Assembly (NCBI GenBank): GCA_034440635.1
Contig: JAOTON010001685.1
Location: 1,437,001 to 1,501,000, forward strand
From: Lepas anatifera
Lineage: Eukaryota; Arthropoda; Thecostraca; Lepadidae
Reading direction: 5' to 3'
DNA length: 64,000 bases
Shown: piece after piece, positions 46,661 to 57,791 of the stretch
Numbering within the stretch: position 1 is the stretch's first letter
Layout: every line of letters starts with the position of its first letter
The notes under the pieces: model-generated
Database searches by the model: none
The model's input: only the letters and a program-made list of their open reading frames with translations
What the model was told of the DNA's origin: nothing
Translations under genes and position numbers: made by a program

Positions 46661-48755
46661 TGCCAGAAGGGGGCTGTCAAAGATCGCTTTGTTTTGGGGT
46701 CAGAGAAACGATTTAAAACATGACGTAGGAAAAATATCCTTGTATTTTTCTAATGCAAGATTCCGCTTTGAATGTTTTGGTATAAGTTGGCAGTGGAGAA
46801 AGGATGGGCAGGGTGCGCCACTGATGAAGTGGGAGGGTGGTGATTGGGCAGGGCATAACGGATGATAGCGCCGGTTTGTGTGAGATACGAGGGCGTTAGA
46901 GCCGGCAGGTAATCACATCCAGTGTAATGGACGACTGCGGCCTCCTAGGTGGTTGTCGGCCCCGCGCCAACATTGCCCAGCTCTGCGGTTTCTGATCGGC
47001 TATAATAGCGTTACTCGGCGCGCTGCGGCGTGACGTTCAAACGCTTTGCAACGGTTTCAACTTGCCAACAACATGGAATGATTGGGCGGCGGAGAAACCC
47101 GACACTGGCGGCTATGCCGGCATGCGGGGAACGGCAACATCTCCCGGAGCTGGCAGGCGAGCAGCCCCAACGCAAACCCGGCGAAACCCGAGCCGACGCC
47201 GTGAGACGGCATACGCTACTGCAGCAGACGAAACACGGCGAGTGAAACGCGAGCCACGCGCTGGTGAAACATCCGGCACGCGCGCCAAATTTGGGAGGAT
47301 CTCGCGCGAGAGGTACGCATGCTATGGGCATTGTGTAACGTCACGTCCAAACTGGCCGTCCGATATAATCGATTGGTGGGGTGTCGAGAAGCCATGGCGC
47401 TTGGGTCTAGAGTAGCCGCCGACAAGCGTGGAATCGGCGTAACGCGGTGCTGCGTTGTGGTATTTAGCTACAGGGCGTTGTTTACCGACTCAGCGGAGCT
47501 GGCCGGCGCGACATCATCGGTTTAACCGAACTTTACCCAGCAGCGCAGCAGCCAGCGCTGCTGACGGCGTGCGTTTTTGTTGGCCGCGACCGTGTACGTG
47601 CTGGTACGCCATCAGGGGCGTCGACAACTTTTGCCGAAAGTCCAAGGGTCCGAGTTACAGGCCAGCTGCCTCTACCCGTGGTCGGTGCGGCCCGTGACGG
47701 TTTAACGCGCTCTCGAACCTTTTGGCTCTAGCTGCGTTTCTTCGCAGACCGAGCTCGCCGCTCTTTAGTCAGACGCGACAATTGCCCCCGCCCGCGTGTT
47801 GACTCTGCGTCTCAGATTCTCTTTTCGAGCCGCGGTAGCAGCGGTGCAGTGGACACGCATTGCGCCACCTCTGCCGCGTTAAACGGCGCACGTCTCGGCT
47901 GCGCCACTCTCGCATCCGTCGCCGCGACGCGCGCATTGTGGCGCACCAGCGCTGGAGTGGCGCCGACAAATGCTCTGTCGACGGTTGCCGACGGTGTATT
48001 TAGCGACGGTACCGCCAGCCGCCCCGACGTGGACCGATAGCCGACAAAGTCAGGTAGCGATTAGCAGCGGCTACAGTAGCAGCAGCTGCTGAGTCAGGTC
48101 AGCCTCCGATTCGGTGAAGGGTTCGCCAGTGGGCACTGTGACTCTGACTGGACACAGCTGGAGAGAGGGCCGCTCACAGTCATCAGAATGTGTCTGGGAC
48201 TTGGATGGAGAGAGGGCCGCACACGGTCACTAGAATAGGGCCTGTGGTGTATCTGCTTATAAGCTGGCTGAAGCTGTCGGCAACTGCTTACGAATGGGCT
48301 TTTGTGCTCAGTTTTTTTTTGAAGTGACTAGATCACCGGTATCCGTTCCTTTGGGTTCCTTTATTGTTTAGTACTGTCGTGTAAGTACGACCTTGCATAT
48401 ATCATGTTGTGGGATTTGGAATGCCTCAAGATCAAGGCGCTGAATTCAGAAGATATCTTAATTATTGTAAGAGATTCATGGGTAGCTCAGATCTTGGAAC
48501 GCTTAGAAGATTTCTTGGCAGTGAGCAATAACATAATACATTGATCACACAATTAATAAAATGATTTTAAATTAGTTTGGCTTTCGCATAGGCATTGCTC
48601 AATATGTTCCAACCTAAATTCATTCCTTGCCATCCAACAATGAAACTTTCACGAAGGTGTTAAGGCTTGATGGATACCGCATTAAATTTAGATGTCAAAT
48701 TGGAAGGAGGCTGTTCGTACTGAAATATATTTGCAAAAATGGAAGGGGACATGTT
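46661..48755. other. Mixed to CpG-rich unassigned DNA
   Basis: CpG-rich patches at 47020-47310 and 47400-48060 give chance frames. At 48160-48238, ggagagagggccgc and the bases after it (cacNgtcaYNagaat) occur twice, 47 bp apart. No gene is supported. Confidence 0.35.
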
Positions 48756-49242
48756 TCAGCCCCATAACTTAATAGCTTTATTTTTCATGGTTAACAATAT
48801 GGTGCAATGTGTTCCGAAATATATATCACTGTTTTCCAAATAATCTACTAACGTGCGCAACCATGCGTGTAATTCATCGTATGCTTCAGAGGTTTCCAAC
48901 TTGTAACAAAAACTTCCTCCACCTGGCATGATCCTTCTAGAAATGAATGAGCGAAATTCCTGATTTGATAAAACAATGTTTGAAAACCAAATATTTTCCA
49001 AACGATCGAAAATCCGGTTCTTTTTGCTCATGCTACGAAATCGTTTTAAGGAATGTCGGCATTGTTCCTTTTTCAGCGCCATAATTTACAGACACGGATG
49101 AAGATCGGAATAATGAACAGGCCGTGATGTCTTCTGTGCCGATGTCCAGCATGTTCAGCAATTCCAAATAGATCCCAGTATGATCAGCGGACACGTACTT
49201 CCCAGGAACCCTGTGTTGAGGCACGACAGTTTTCTCACTCAA
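48756..49242 (-). pseudogene. Broken reading frame of unknown identity
   Basis: Two overlapping minus-strand frames (49033-49242 and 48756-49082) look like one protein split by a single frameshift in the overlap near 49030-49082. The upstream part runs from a stop just before 49270, has no ATG, and contains a VSADHTGIYLELLNMLDIG stretch. The downstream part begins at an ATG inside the overlap and ends with a regular stop. Residue composition is balanced (Tyr, Trp, Ile, Leu, charged residues), unlike the Arg/Pro/Ala translations of neighbouring CpG-rich DNA, and base composition is lower in GC. I recognise no family. It may be a decayed host, transposon or virus-derived gene. Alternatively both frames may belong to separate exons. 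Confidence 0.4.
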
Positions 49243-49369
49243 ATCTACACTACCAATCTATACATGCCGACGACCACCGCGGCTGGCGTACCAGAGGTGG
49301 AGCCAGGCCAGTGCATGGGGGAGCAGCGTCAACCTCCCTCACCATCGATAAGACAAGTTGCGCGCGCTG

Positions 49370-50030
49370 GGTGATTACGCCAACTGCTGTACTGTGTGGC
49401 ATTCGGTTGGTCTAAAACGGTGCCCCGCCACGGCCTCTGCCTGCGTCCGTCAGCCGGACAACGTCCGCTGGAGTCTGCTGTCATTCGTCATCGGACGCCA
49501 CCTGTCAGCGGGTGCCGATGCCGCCCTCGGAGCCGGAGAACCGGTTACACCCCTGCGATGGTGGTCGACTCCGGCTCGGTTCGTGACCGCACCGTTTGTG
49601 GGACGGCTGTCGTCCGGCCGGTGTCGGTGGCGTTTGTCGTGGTGCCGCGTGCTGTTCGTGAGGACCGTCTGTCGCCGGCTGGTGGCCGCCCTCTGGATCG
49701 GGCGACATGTCGATAGACTCGGCACGTCATGGCGCCGACATCTGACACAACACTGGTGGTGGGGCGTGCTCGACATACGCCACGGCTGACGTCTAAACTC
49801 CAAAACTCGCCGACGGGGGCGCGCCGCCGCCGGCCTGGGCCGGTCACGCGCCGGGCGGCGCCGGTGGGCGGTGCCCGTCCGTGCGCGCCCTGTCGAAGTC
49901 GGGACGGACGGCTGTCGTAGATAGCGGCTCAGTCGGGCTCACACGCCCTTCCCTGCTGCCAGATGCTCAACATCGGCCGCCAGCCTTCGCGTGCTGTTCG
50001 TCCCTGTTCGTAATAGGAGCTTGGCTCTGT
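49370..50030. other. CpG-rich block
   Basis: High CpG with overlapping frames on both strands (49358-49789 plus, 49450-49803 minus). None shows a domain. Confidence 0.35.
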
Positions 50031-50124
50031 TTGTATAATGCGGCTTTGTATAACAAACAATTTCAGAGCTGAAAAGTCGCGTAGGGTTACATATATAATC
50101 TATGATGTCTTTTGGTAGAAGTAA

Positions 50125-50126
<2 letters not shown>

Positions 50127-50161
<35 letters not shown>

Positions 50162-50168
50162 TATATAT

Positions 50169-50225
<57 letters not shown>
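50127..50225. repeat. TA microsatellite
   Basis: About 100 bp of (TA)n with a few interruptions, directly abutting the left arm of the palindrome that follows. Confidence 0.97.
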
Positions 50226-50228
<3 letters not shown>

Positions 50229-50946
50229 TTTTTATAAGTGGGTTGATTCGATGACTGAAATTATTGGAAAGGAAAATATAAGACACGTTTGAATAAAACT
50301 AGCGTGATATTAATCTATCTCCAAATTGCAGCTTCAGATGCAAACAAATATTGTTTAATTACAACGACAAAATGTTCACAACAGAAGCATAAGATCGCAC
50401 TTGGATATACATCGTATCCTGTGGTCCATCGGTTAGGTGGATTTCGGTGGAGTGCGGCTTCGAGGGCGTCGATAGTTGTTGGGGATGGTCGTGTTTTCTA
50501 CTTTCTGGTGACTTTGTTCTGTGTTCATTCTTGCGGTAGGGCGGTCCGCCAGTTTGCGGTGCATTGTTGCCGGCGAGATAGAGTTGTGGTGGTGCCCACG
50601 TAGCACAGCCACGTGCACAGCCACGTGACGCCTGCTAACACGCGAAGAATGAACACGAACAAAGTCCCGAGGAGTTGTGCCACGACCATCCTGCACACAA
50701 CTTCACGCCTGATTCTGAGCCCTCATCCCCGAGTGCCGAGCCTTAACGACCGATGCCCGGGATTTTGTGTATAATACTTGTGTTTGTTCTGGGTTGTGGG
50801 CAGGATTTGTCGTTGTATTAAACCATATTTGTTTTCGCTCAACTGGGGTTAGATAGGATTAATATCACTATTTTATTCAAACGTGTCTTATATTTTCCTT
50901 TCCAATAATGTTCAGTCATCGAATCAACCGCACTTATAAAAATGAA
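50225..50946. repeat. About 720-bp imperfect palindrome
   Basis: The outer arms 50225-50320 and 50851-50946 are inverted copies with only a few differences (ttcatttttataagtg at one edge). A second pair of inverted segments lies inside: 50482-50555 against about 50635-50692, sharing ggatggtcgtg and gactttgttc...gttcattctt. The centre holds cacgtg-containing repeats (50598-50630). The whole could fold into one long hairpin. This structure suits a fold-back element or a head-to-head pair of terminal repeats. Flanking duplications are hidden by the TA tract. Confidence 0.75.
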
Positions 50947-51030
50947 TAGGTGAAAATATTAATTTAGAATTTTACTGACTATAAGAAGTGTTTTAATTTT
51001 TATGCCTATAATGTATTTGATATAAATAGC

Positions 51031-51063
51031 CTGAGGATGATGCTGTGATAGCATGGAAACGTC
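51031..51063 (+). ncRNA. Hammerhead-ribozyme-like motif
   Basis: CTGAGGA, then ATGCT and AGCAT able to pair around a GTGAT loop, then GAAACGTC. The conserved hammerhead core is CUGANGA, stem II, GAAA, and this matches apart from two or three bases at the base of stem II that do not pair well. Penelope-like elements carry such motifs in their terminal repeats, and the palindrome just upstream would fit. Stems I and III were not verified, so activity is unproven. Confidence 0.35.
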
Positions 51064-51233
51064 GCATTGCAATAATATAAATGAAATTAGGAGACCTTCT
51101 CTTTAGAACTGAAATCGACGCAAGAAAAGTAATCCGGAAGATCGAAAAGACGCAAAAAAGCTGATTAAAGGAAAATATGCCGTCATACATAACAAAACAT
51201 GCCTAAAAGAAAATATTCTGCCAGCATATTCGA

Positions 51234-51300
51234 ATATATATATATATATATATATATTTTACTATAATATAATATAATATATATAGACATTTTTTAAGAA
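51234..51300. repeat. Second TA-rich microsatellite
   Basis: (TA)n of about 24 bp followed by taatataatataat, within AT-rich DNA. Confidence 0.85.
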
Positions 51301-51500
51301 ACATTTCACACTTGAGCAGGAAACCTCAAGATTGGTGTATAAGCTGTTAGATCCAGACGTCTCCCAAAACAGAGGCATGTTAAGGTACAAATCGAAGTCC
51401 TGTGTTCCAAATTAAAGAAAAAACCAAGGAAAAATAACCCATTATTATTGCTAGATCAGCTAATTAGTGCACTCGTCCCTTACGCGTCTTTGGTAAAAAA

Positions 51501-51683
51501 ATGGCGACCAATATCGCCGAACACGGCCCGGCCGAGGTCCCCGGCGCAACCACAATGCGTTCCTGGAACCCTGCGGCCGCAGCAGGGCTCTGCTTGGCGT
51601 CAAGTATTGTGTCTGGATGGTTCGTTACTGGAAATAATACGTCTCATGCGTCTGATACAATCAAACATCAGCAGCCCGAGTAA
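51501..51683 (+). CDS. Small hypothetical ORF with a possible membrane segment
   Basis: A 60-codon frame beginning at an ATG in good context (aaaaaaATGGCG) and ending in TAA. Residues 25-43 (AAAAGLCLASSIVSGWFVT) could form a single membrane span, and the flanking parts are polar. It is more GC-rich than the AT-rich DNA on its left. No family recognised. It may be a chance frame. I see no splice sites or poly(A) tail that would mark it as a gene or retrocopy. Confidence 0.2.
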   Translation: MATNIAEHGPAEVPGATTMRSWNPAAAAGLCLASSIVSGWFVTGNNTSHASDTIKHQQPE

Positions 51684-53199
51684 CGTTCCTCGCATTGGGG
51701 GTAAAACGGCCCAAAACCATCACAATTACTCGATAAAGACATGATTATACGTAAACATGCTAAAACATGCTTGTACGGTACTGAACTCATCATTGGAGTG
51801 AAATGGTAACGACGAGTCTGCCTAATCAACCAACTACTCCACTGTCGAACTCAGTTCAGCCGACGCAGCCTATGTCCGTGCGAACTTCATGTCGTTACCA
51901 CAACTTCAGCCACCCAAGGCTCTCTCAAGGCTGTGACAGCTGCCCCAGCAGCTTGGCTGCCGGAGTGACGGCACTGCGGCGTACGTCGTCACGGCCGGCG
52001 TCACGCCAGGTGCTCCATGGAGCGTTCCCACGCTTCATGGACACCGCTGGGTGCTTCTCTGAACATGTCGCTAACGCCGCTCCAGCGCTGCCGATGGAGG
52101 CAGCAACACGGTCAGCTACGGCTGGACGCTCAGACTTTGTAGCCTGCATTCTGGGTACACTCTGTGAATATTGTGGCCAGAAATTGATACCGTGCTAGAA
52201 TGGTGATATGTTCCTTACGCTTTGCCATATTGTTTTGCAAATGTCCTCAATGTCAACAAATTATGTTGATATGTTTCTGATCTATTTGATGGATATAATT
52301 TTTCAGTAAAGACTTAATAGTTTGTTCAAAGCTTGTCCATCCAATGAAGGACATTGGACTGACCGAAATATTAGGCTAAAAATGTTGGCTTGAGATTAAA
52401 AAGGCTGTCTGAGCTGCACATTGGGTCCAGAGCAGGTGGTTTTCGTGCGCCCGCGGCTCAGACTTCTGTGCGGGAGGAATGCACCAGTCATGCGGATCCT
52501 GTGTGGAATCCTGCTTACACATATCAAAGCATACCTCGGATCCGGCTGCCATGAGCCTTGACTTAGATCGCTGCTATCATGCAACTGGGCCGCTCTGATG
52601 TAATCTCTGTTATCCAGCTGTGGCATGAGCACCCCAATTATTCACGCCTACAACGTCGGCTGCTCCTTCCAGTTGAATATAGCTGACCTAATCTGCTGTT
52701 TACCTTTTTGTCATCTATTTCTGTCATGGATTGTATCGGATGGAGGTTTCCTGGCTGTTAAATGCCACAGCTGCTACTCTGGGAGAGCGGAAAAATGATC
52801 ATTTAGCCAGCTGAGGTGTGGTGCGCTACCTGCGTTCAATTCTGGCAGGAACGCTTGCTGTCCCCGTGCCCTTTGGAACTTGAACTTGAAAGATTTTAGA
52901 TAATAGCGAAGCTCCGTTGTAACACATTTTAACCAACACCTCAACTTGGTATTATGTAGTGGTCCATACCTTGTGGAGATTTGCAGGAAAATTTGGGAAG
53001 TGTAGAGAATTGCAGGGGAATGCTGGAATCGGGCTGGGACGGAAGGTTAGTGTCTTCCCCTTTCGATCGAAACATTCATAAGAGCAGTTAAGTTTTAAAA
53101 TGAAAAATCAAAACGTCTACTGTGACCCTCAGTTACAGTGACTATTTTCTCTCGTGGGACTCGGTACGAATGGTACCGTATAATTTGCTAACGAGCTAC
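51684..53199. other. Unassigned DNA
   Basis: Frames of 131 codons (51803-52198 plus) and 74 codons (51925-52149 minus) overlap in a GC-richer patch, and neither shows a domain. The remainder is ordinary unique sequence. Confidence 0.35.
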
Positions 53200-54101
53200 T
53201 TAACACGCGCATTGATGGGGGCGGGTACCCGCCCCCCTCGGGGTTTTCGGAGATAACAGAAAAACGGTGGCCCGTAGCGCCGCCGTACTTGGCATACCTC
53301 TTCCCTCATCATTTTTACAACTTCTGTGAAAATTTTAAGGTTAGGTCATCTCAGGTCAGGTCACCAGTACAGGTAAAGTGACCCGACCTCAAAAAGTTTA
53401 AGACAGCATAAGTCGGAGCAGGGTGAACTTATCCAATTGAAACTCATATCACATAATGGTCCCACCGAGTTCTCTAAAATATGTTCCGGTATTTTTGATA
53501 TCGATGACCTAAGGTCAGGTACGAGGCATGACCTCTCCATTGGAAATACATGGGAAAAATGTTTTTTGCCGAATAACTCAGTAACGGATGGTGATAGACC
53601 ATTTATTTTAGCTGCATTAGACTTGCCTTGTCTTTGCAGTTCTAATGATATGTATTTTATATAATTTGACCCCGACCTGACCTCAGGTCAGGTCAAATCC
53701 TTGATTTGACCTAACAAGGTCAACTTATATATCATTCGATTCGGCTTGCTGAGAGGACTCATATAGTTTAAGTCGTTTTGCTCTATCTTTACTTGTTTAG
53801 ATGTAATGGCCGAAAAACTATTTACATGTTATCCCTATGACGGCATGTTTTGACCTCTCGTGACCTTAAATGTGACCTGACGAAAAAATGGTCCAAATGT
53901 TTTCGATGGAGAAGTAGATGGGCAGCCCAACGCCATTTACCGTTTTTCGCTACCTACCGTGGTTCTCGAGATCTTAGGGGAGGGGCGGGTACCCGCCCCC
54001 CCCGTCAATGTGAAGGTGGCTCAGACCCCCGTCAATGCGAAGGTGGCTCAGACCCCCGTCAATGCGAAGGTGGCTCAGACCCCCGTCAATGCGCGTGTTA
54101 A
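53200..54101. mobile_element. TTAA-flanked MITE rich in AGGTCA motifs (element 2)
   Basis: TTAA at 53200-53203 and 54098-54101 encloses 894 bp. The left end is CACGCGCATTGATGGGGG and the right end reversed is CACGCGCATTGACGGGGG, one mismatch in 18. Just inside both ends lies ggcgggtacccgcc, a palindrome containing a KpnI site. About 14 AGGTCA or TGACCT copies are present, including caggtcaggtca pairs. It shares the TTAA-CACGCGCA start, the internal G/C palindrome, the agatcttaggggNggg inner edge and the half-site content with the element at 42093-43016, so the two are members of one family or two sister families. Confidence 0.8.
54003..54092. repeat. 27-bp subterminal repeats of element 2
   Basis: The right TIR sequence cccccgtcaatgcg is repeated with spacer aaggtggctcaga, giving three full 27-bp units and a final partial one at the terminus. 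Element 1 has the same kind of duplication (two copies at 42967-43008). Confidence 0.85.
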
Positions 54102-56400
54102 GTATGTTTCGCTTATTTCGAGATGCCCGCTATAATGAGTCTTCGGAATGATTCAATATAGCTGAGAAAGCAAGCTGCATACCTCCGACGTCCCCAATGG
54201 CCCTGATGATAAAATAAACAGCCATAGATCTGACATACTCGTAAGAATCTTAAATCCAACGAAATTCTTGCATTGCTTAGGGTGATTCATGTCAACCACT
54301 CCCTGTATAATTATAGCTATCATTTATAGCTATGACCTCGCTGCAGTCGTTGGTAATCCCGGGGACCTATTACAATTCCTCTTAGATATAAACTAGGTGG
54401 GCTTGAACAAGTTTTCGTATCTGTGACTCAACAATTATTTCAGTGCGAATTATTCATTTCCATCTCTGGGTCATTTCAGAAAACCAGTGAACTTAATCAT
54501 GCTGTCCACTCATTTATACCAAATGTTAATGCATGATATTCTGTGGATACTGTGTGAATTTTCCACTAGTTTCCGCGGCGTATTGTGAGCTTGGTACTTT
54601 TGTACCGGTTTCGGTGGCGCGGTGATGGAGGGTGATGGTGTTGGGAGAGTGCCTCTCCTCTATCGCCGGGCCGGGTTTGTTGTGCAACGTGGCGTCGCCG
54701 TCCGTCAATCCTCGCTATCCCTCTCTCGGCCGGCGGCGGCGGCCGCTCTGATGCACCCGATACAGGTGGGGGGGGGCGGCCACGTCACCGCCTAATTGGA
54801 CTGCAGGAGTGGACCGTCACGTGACACTGACCTAATGAGGCCGCGGCGATCAGGCCCGTGCCGCCGCCGATACGCGCCGTGTTTTAAGTTACCGCGCTGC
54901 CGTCAGACGGCCGCCGCCGCCGCCACGGTCTCGGCCTGCGCTGCTGCGTGGCGCCGCCTGGGCGGCAGGAGGATGCTCCTCCGCAGAGGTTTTGCGGTGC
55001 TTGGTTATGGGGCTGGTGCCGGTGGTGAAATCAGGTAGTGCGTGTATACGGAGTAGTGATAACGAAGAAAATGTTTAATTTTGTTCATATATGTTTTAAT
55101 GCATTTTCAGCCTCGTAGATTTAAAATTCGCAACCACGCTCGCCAGGAACTACCAGGGCGATGATGCGGGGAGATGTTGGTCAAGTCCTAGAAATTATAG
55201 CGTTCAATGCTTATGCTTTGAAGGCGGTGGTTGGGGCAAGGCGATCGCAATGCGTTTTCGAAGCATTTGTTTTCACGAGCGGTCAGTCCACATCCCATGT
55301 CCAATACACTGCCGCTGCTTCCATGGTGATCCAGAAGCTTCGGTGATTGGCTTGTGCTTTGAATCCGCACGCACCGAGCGATTGAAAACATTCCAGAGCG
55401 ATTAACAACAGAGCCTGGCTTCCAGAGACTAAGCATGTTTCACGTTGATGTTTCCTGGAATCTGCGCAGTTAACAAGTGACCTGCCCGAACAGCGGAGAA
55501 ATTCTTCTGGTGGCTGTTGGCTGGGCACCAGTCGGCTTTTTCTAGGTGGGGTATCCATAGCTTGGTAATTGGATGACCACTGCTGAATAACTACCATTGC
55601 TTAAGGGCAATTAAAGTAAGCCGGAGTCCTTAAAAAGAACATTTGTGTTCACTGGTATTACGTAGAATGGTACTTGCTTCCTATTAATATATTCAAATGT
55701 TTCACTTTTCACACACACGACGCGCAGATGTGTGCAGAATCTAAGGGTAAGTCTGGGATGTTCAATAATGATGCAGAAACTTTTAGTAGTGAATACCGTT
55801 TAGGAACACGTTTTTCATCTCACCGCTATCTGGTGAAATTTGTTTTACCGAATTTTCGGCATAATGTATGACCCTTCAAGACTAGAGACTTGTGATTCAC
55901 TGTTTTCAAGCCAGCATGCAAATTAAGTCCCAACGCGATGGTGCGTATCTCATCTCGTGAGCGAGGTGGTAAGATGTTTATATTCCACGGTAAATAAATA
56001 TACTTTCAATCTTGAGATCCCAGCCTGTTAAGTCCCTTAATTTGACGAAAGTAGGCTTGAGTGACATTAAGAATTAAGGAAAGGTTATTAGGTCCCTAAT
56101 ACGATGGTCTGTTGATCGAATACCCGTTTATCATGGCAAAAGATATGCAGTTTTCAACCCCTTTAGTATGGTTTGGCTCTATCATCGGCAGCAACAATCT
56201 AAATGCTCTCAAAATGAAGCATTTCTAATGAAAGTCGGGGAAATAAGTGAGGTACGCCCTTCATCAGTTCAGCAAAAACTCTTCAACTCTTGTATAAACA
56301 CTGCTCAGCATGTATTTGTGGTTCGCCTGTACATCCCTAAACAAGCCCTTCGCGAGCTGCCGATTGGCGGCGTTGTGATTGGTCCGGGGTCTGCAGAGGT
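54102..56400. other. Unassigned DNA with a small CpG-rich patch
   Basis: The patch at 54600-55030 is CpG-rich (ggcggcggcggcc). The rest is AT-richer. No gene, splice-consistent exon or repeat recognised. Confidence 0.35.
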
Positions 56401-57045
56401 CTGACCGTCGCCCCGGTGATTGATGGCCGCTTAACATGCCAGCTCTGGAGTTTGAGAACCTCTGGTCGGGGTCACGGGACAGCCTGTGTGGTAGCACTGG
56501 AGCTGTGACTGGCCGGCCGGTGGTCTGACCGTCGCGCTGGTAATTAGTGGCCAGCTCTGAAGTTTGAGAACCCCTGGCTGAGGTCACGGTGCAGCCTGTG
56601 CGGTGGCGCTGGAGTTGTGACTGGCCGGCCGGTGGTCTGACCGTCACGCTGGTAATTAGTGGCCGCTTGTCACACCAGCCCTGGAGTTTGAGAACCCCTG
56701 GCTGAGGTCACGGTGCAGCCTGTGCGGTGGCACTGGGGTTGTGACTGGCCGGCCGGTGGTCTGACCGTCGCGCTGGTAATTAGTGGCCGCTTGTCACACC
56801 AGCCCTGGGGTTTGAGAACCCCTGGCTGAGGTCGCGGTGCAGCCTGTGCGGTGGCACTGGAGTTGTGACTGGCCGGCCGGTGGTCTGACCGTCGCGCTGG
56901 TAATTAGTGGCCAGCTTTGGAGTTTGAGAACCCCTGGCTGAGGTCGCGGTGCAGCCTGTGCGGTGGCGCTGGAGTTGTGACTGGCCGGCCGGTGGTCTGA
57001 CCGTCGCGCTGGTAATTAGTGGCCGCTTGTCACACCAGCTCTGTG
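56401..57045. repeat. Tandem array with 124- and 112-bp units
   Basis: Units begin with ctgaccgtcg at 56401, 56525, 56637, 56761, 56885 and 56997, so the spacings are 124, 112, 124, 124 and 112. The short units lack gcttgtcacacc after gtggcc. Units carry ggccggcc (FseI-like palindrome) and tttgagaacccctggctgagg. The first unit is the most diverged and the last is partial. Confidence 0.92.
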
Positions 57046-57652
57046 ATCACACGTTGTGATTAGCATCAGCGTCACCGGAATTGGATCGCAGTCGGGTGCA
57101 CACGGCCCCGGCCACTAAACACCTAATGCAGCGCCATTATTGGGCGCCGCTGTCAGCCCGCCGGCCAGTTTTTGGCCGTCAGAACTGGTTGCCGGCGCAT
57201 TTGAGGGTGCTCGTGTTTCAGATCGACAACATGTGCTGCACCTGAGCGACTAGCGTGAAAATGCGATATGACGGATGATGGCCCCATCATTGATGATAAT
57301 GGGAACGTTGTTGGGGTGGTAAAGTAGGTTAGACCAGACGCATGCTGCAAAGTTAAAGATGTAGCCGAAATTTAGAAGTGATAAGTTGGTTGACGATGCA
57401 TTTTCAGTTTTAGGCTTTTGGTCCTCATTTTAGATACAAGTGTTAGTCAAGACTGAGTTTTAGTCTTTTATCCCGTACCCGTCATCTCTGCTGGGCTGTT
57501 TTCTCAAACCCGTTTTCAGGAGAACTGCGTCAGCTGAGCGGCCAGTCTCAGTTTACGCCACAACGGTGCATGCTGTCGCTGCCGTGTTTACCGCCGCTGC
57601 CGTGCATTTTCAGACGTGCCGTTGACCCGCCATTGTGTGCCGTCTGTTGCAG
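57046..57652. other. Presumed intron upstream of the candidate exon
   Basis: No frame supported. The segment ends in a pyrimidine-containing acceptor, cgtctgttgcag, at 57652. Confidence 0.4.
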
Positions 57653-57791
57653 GCCTGCCGGTGCAACTACCCTCGGCCTTCGCAGCGTTTCACTCTCCGC
57701 TGAGCGACCCGGCGCGCGCGCTGCCGCCTGACCCGCACCTGCTCTGGGACCCGGCCAGGCTTCACCTCGCTCACTCGCACATCGCCGCAGG
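57653..57791 (+). CDS. Candidate internal coding exon of an unidentified host gene
   Basis: A 139-bp exon framed by a canonical acceptor (tgccgtctgttgcag|GC) and a good donor (GCAGG|GTCAGT). One phase is open throughout: two bases of a split codon, 45 full codons, then two bases of the next. The translation is Pro/Ala/His/Leu-rich, with PSAFAAFHSPLSDPARALPP, then DPHLLWDP and HLAHSHI. Its third positions are overwhelmingly G or C. It resembles a low-complexity section of a nuclear regulator such as an atrophin- or AUTS2-like protein, but I cannot assign a family and give no symbol. The surrounding CpG-rich blocks would be introns or regulatory DNA of this gene. No neighbouring exon was found in the window. 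Confidence 0.5.
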
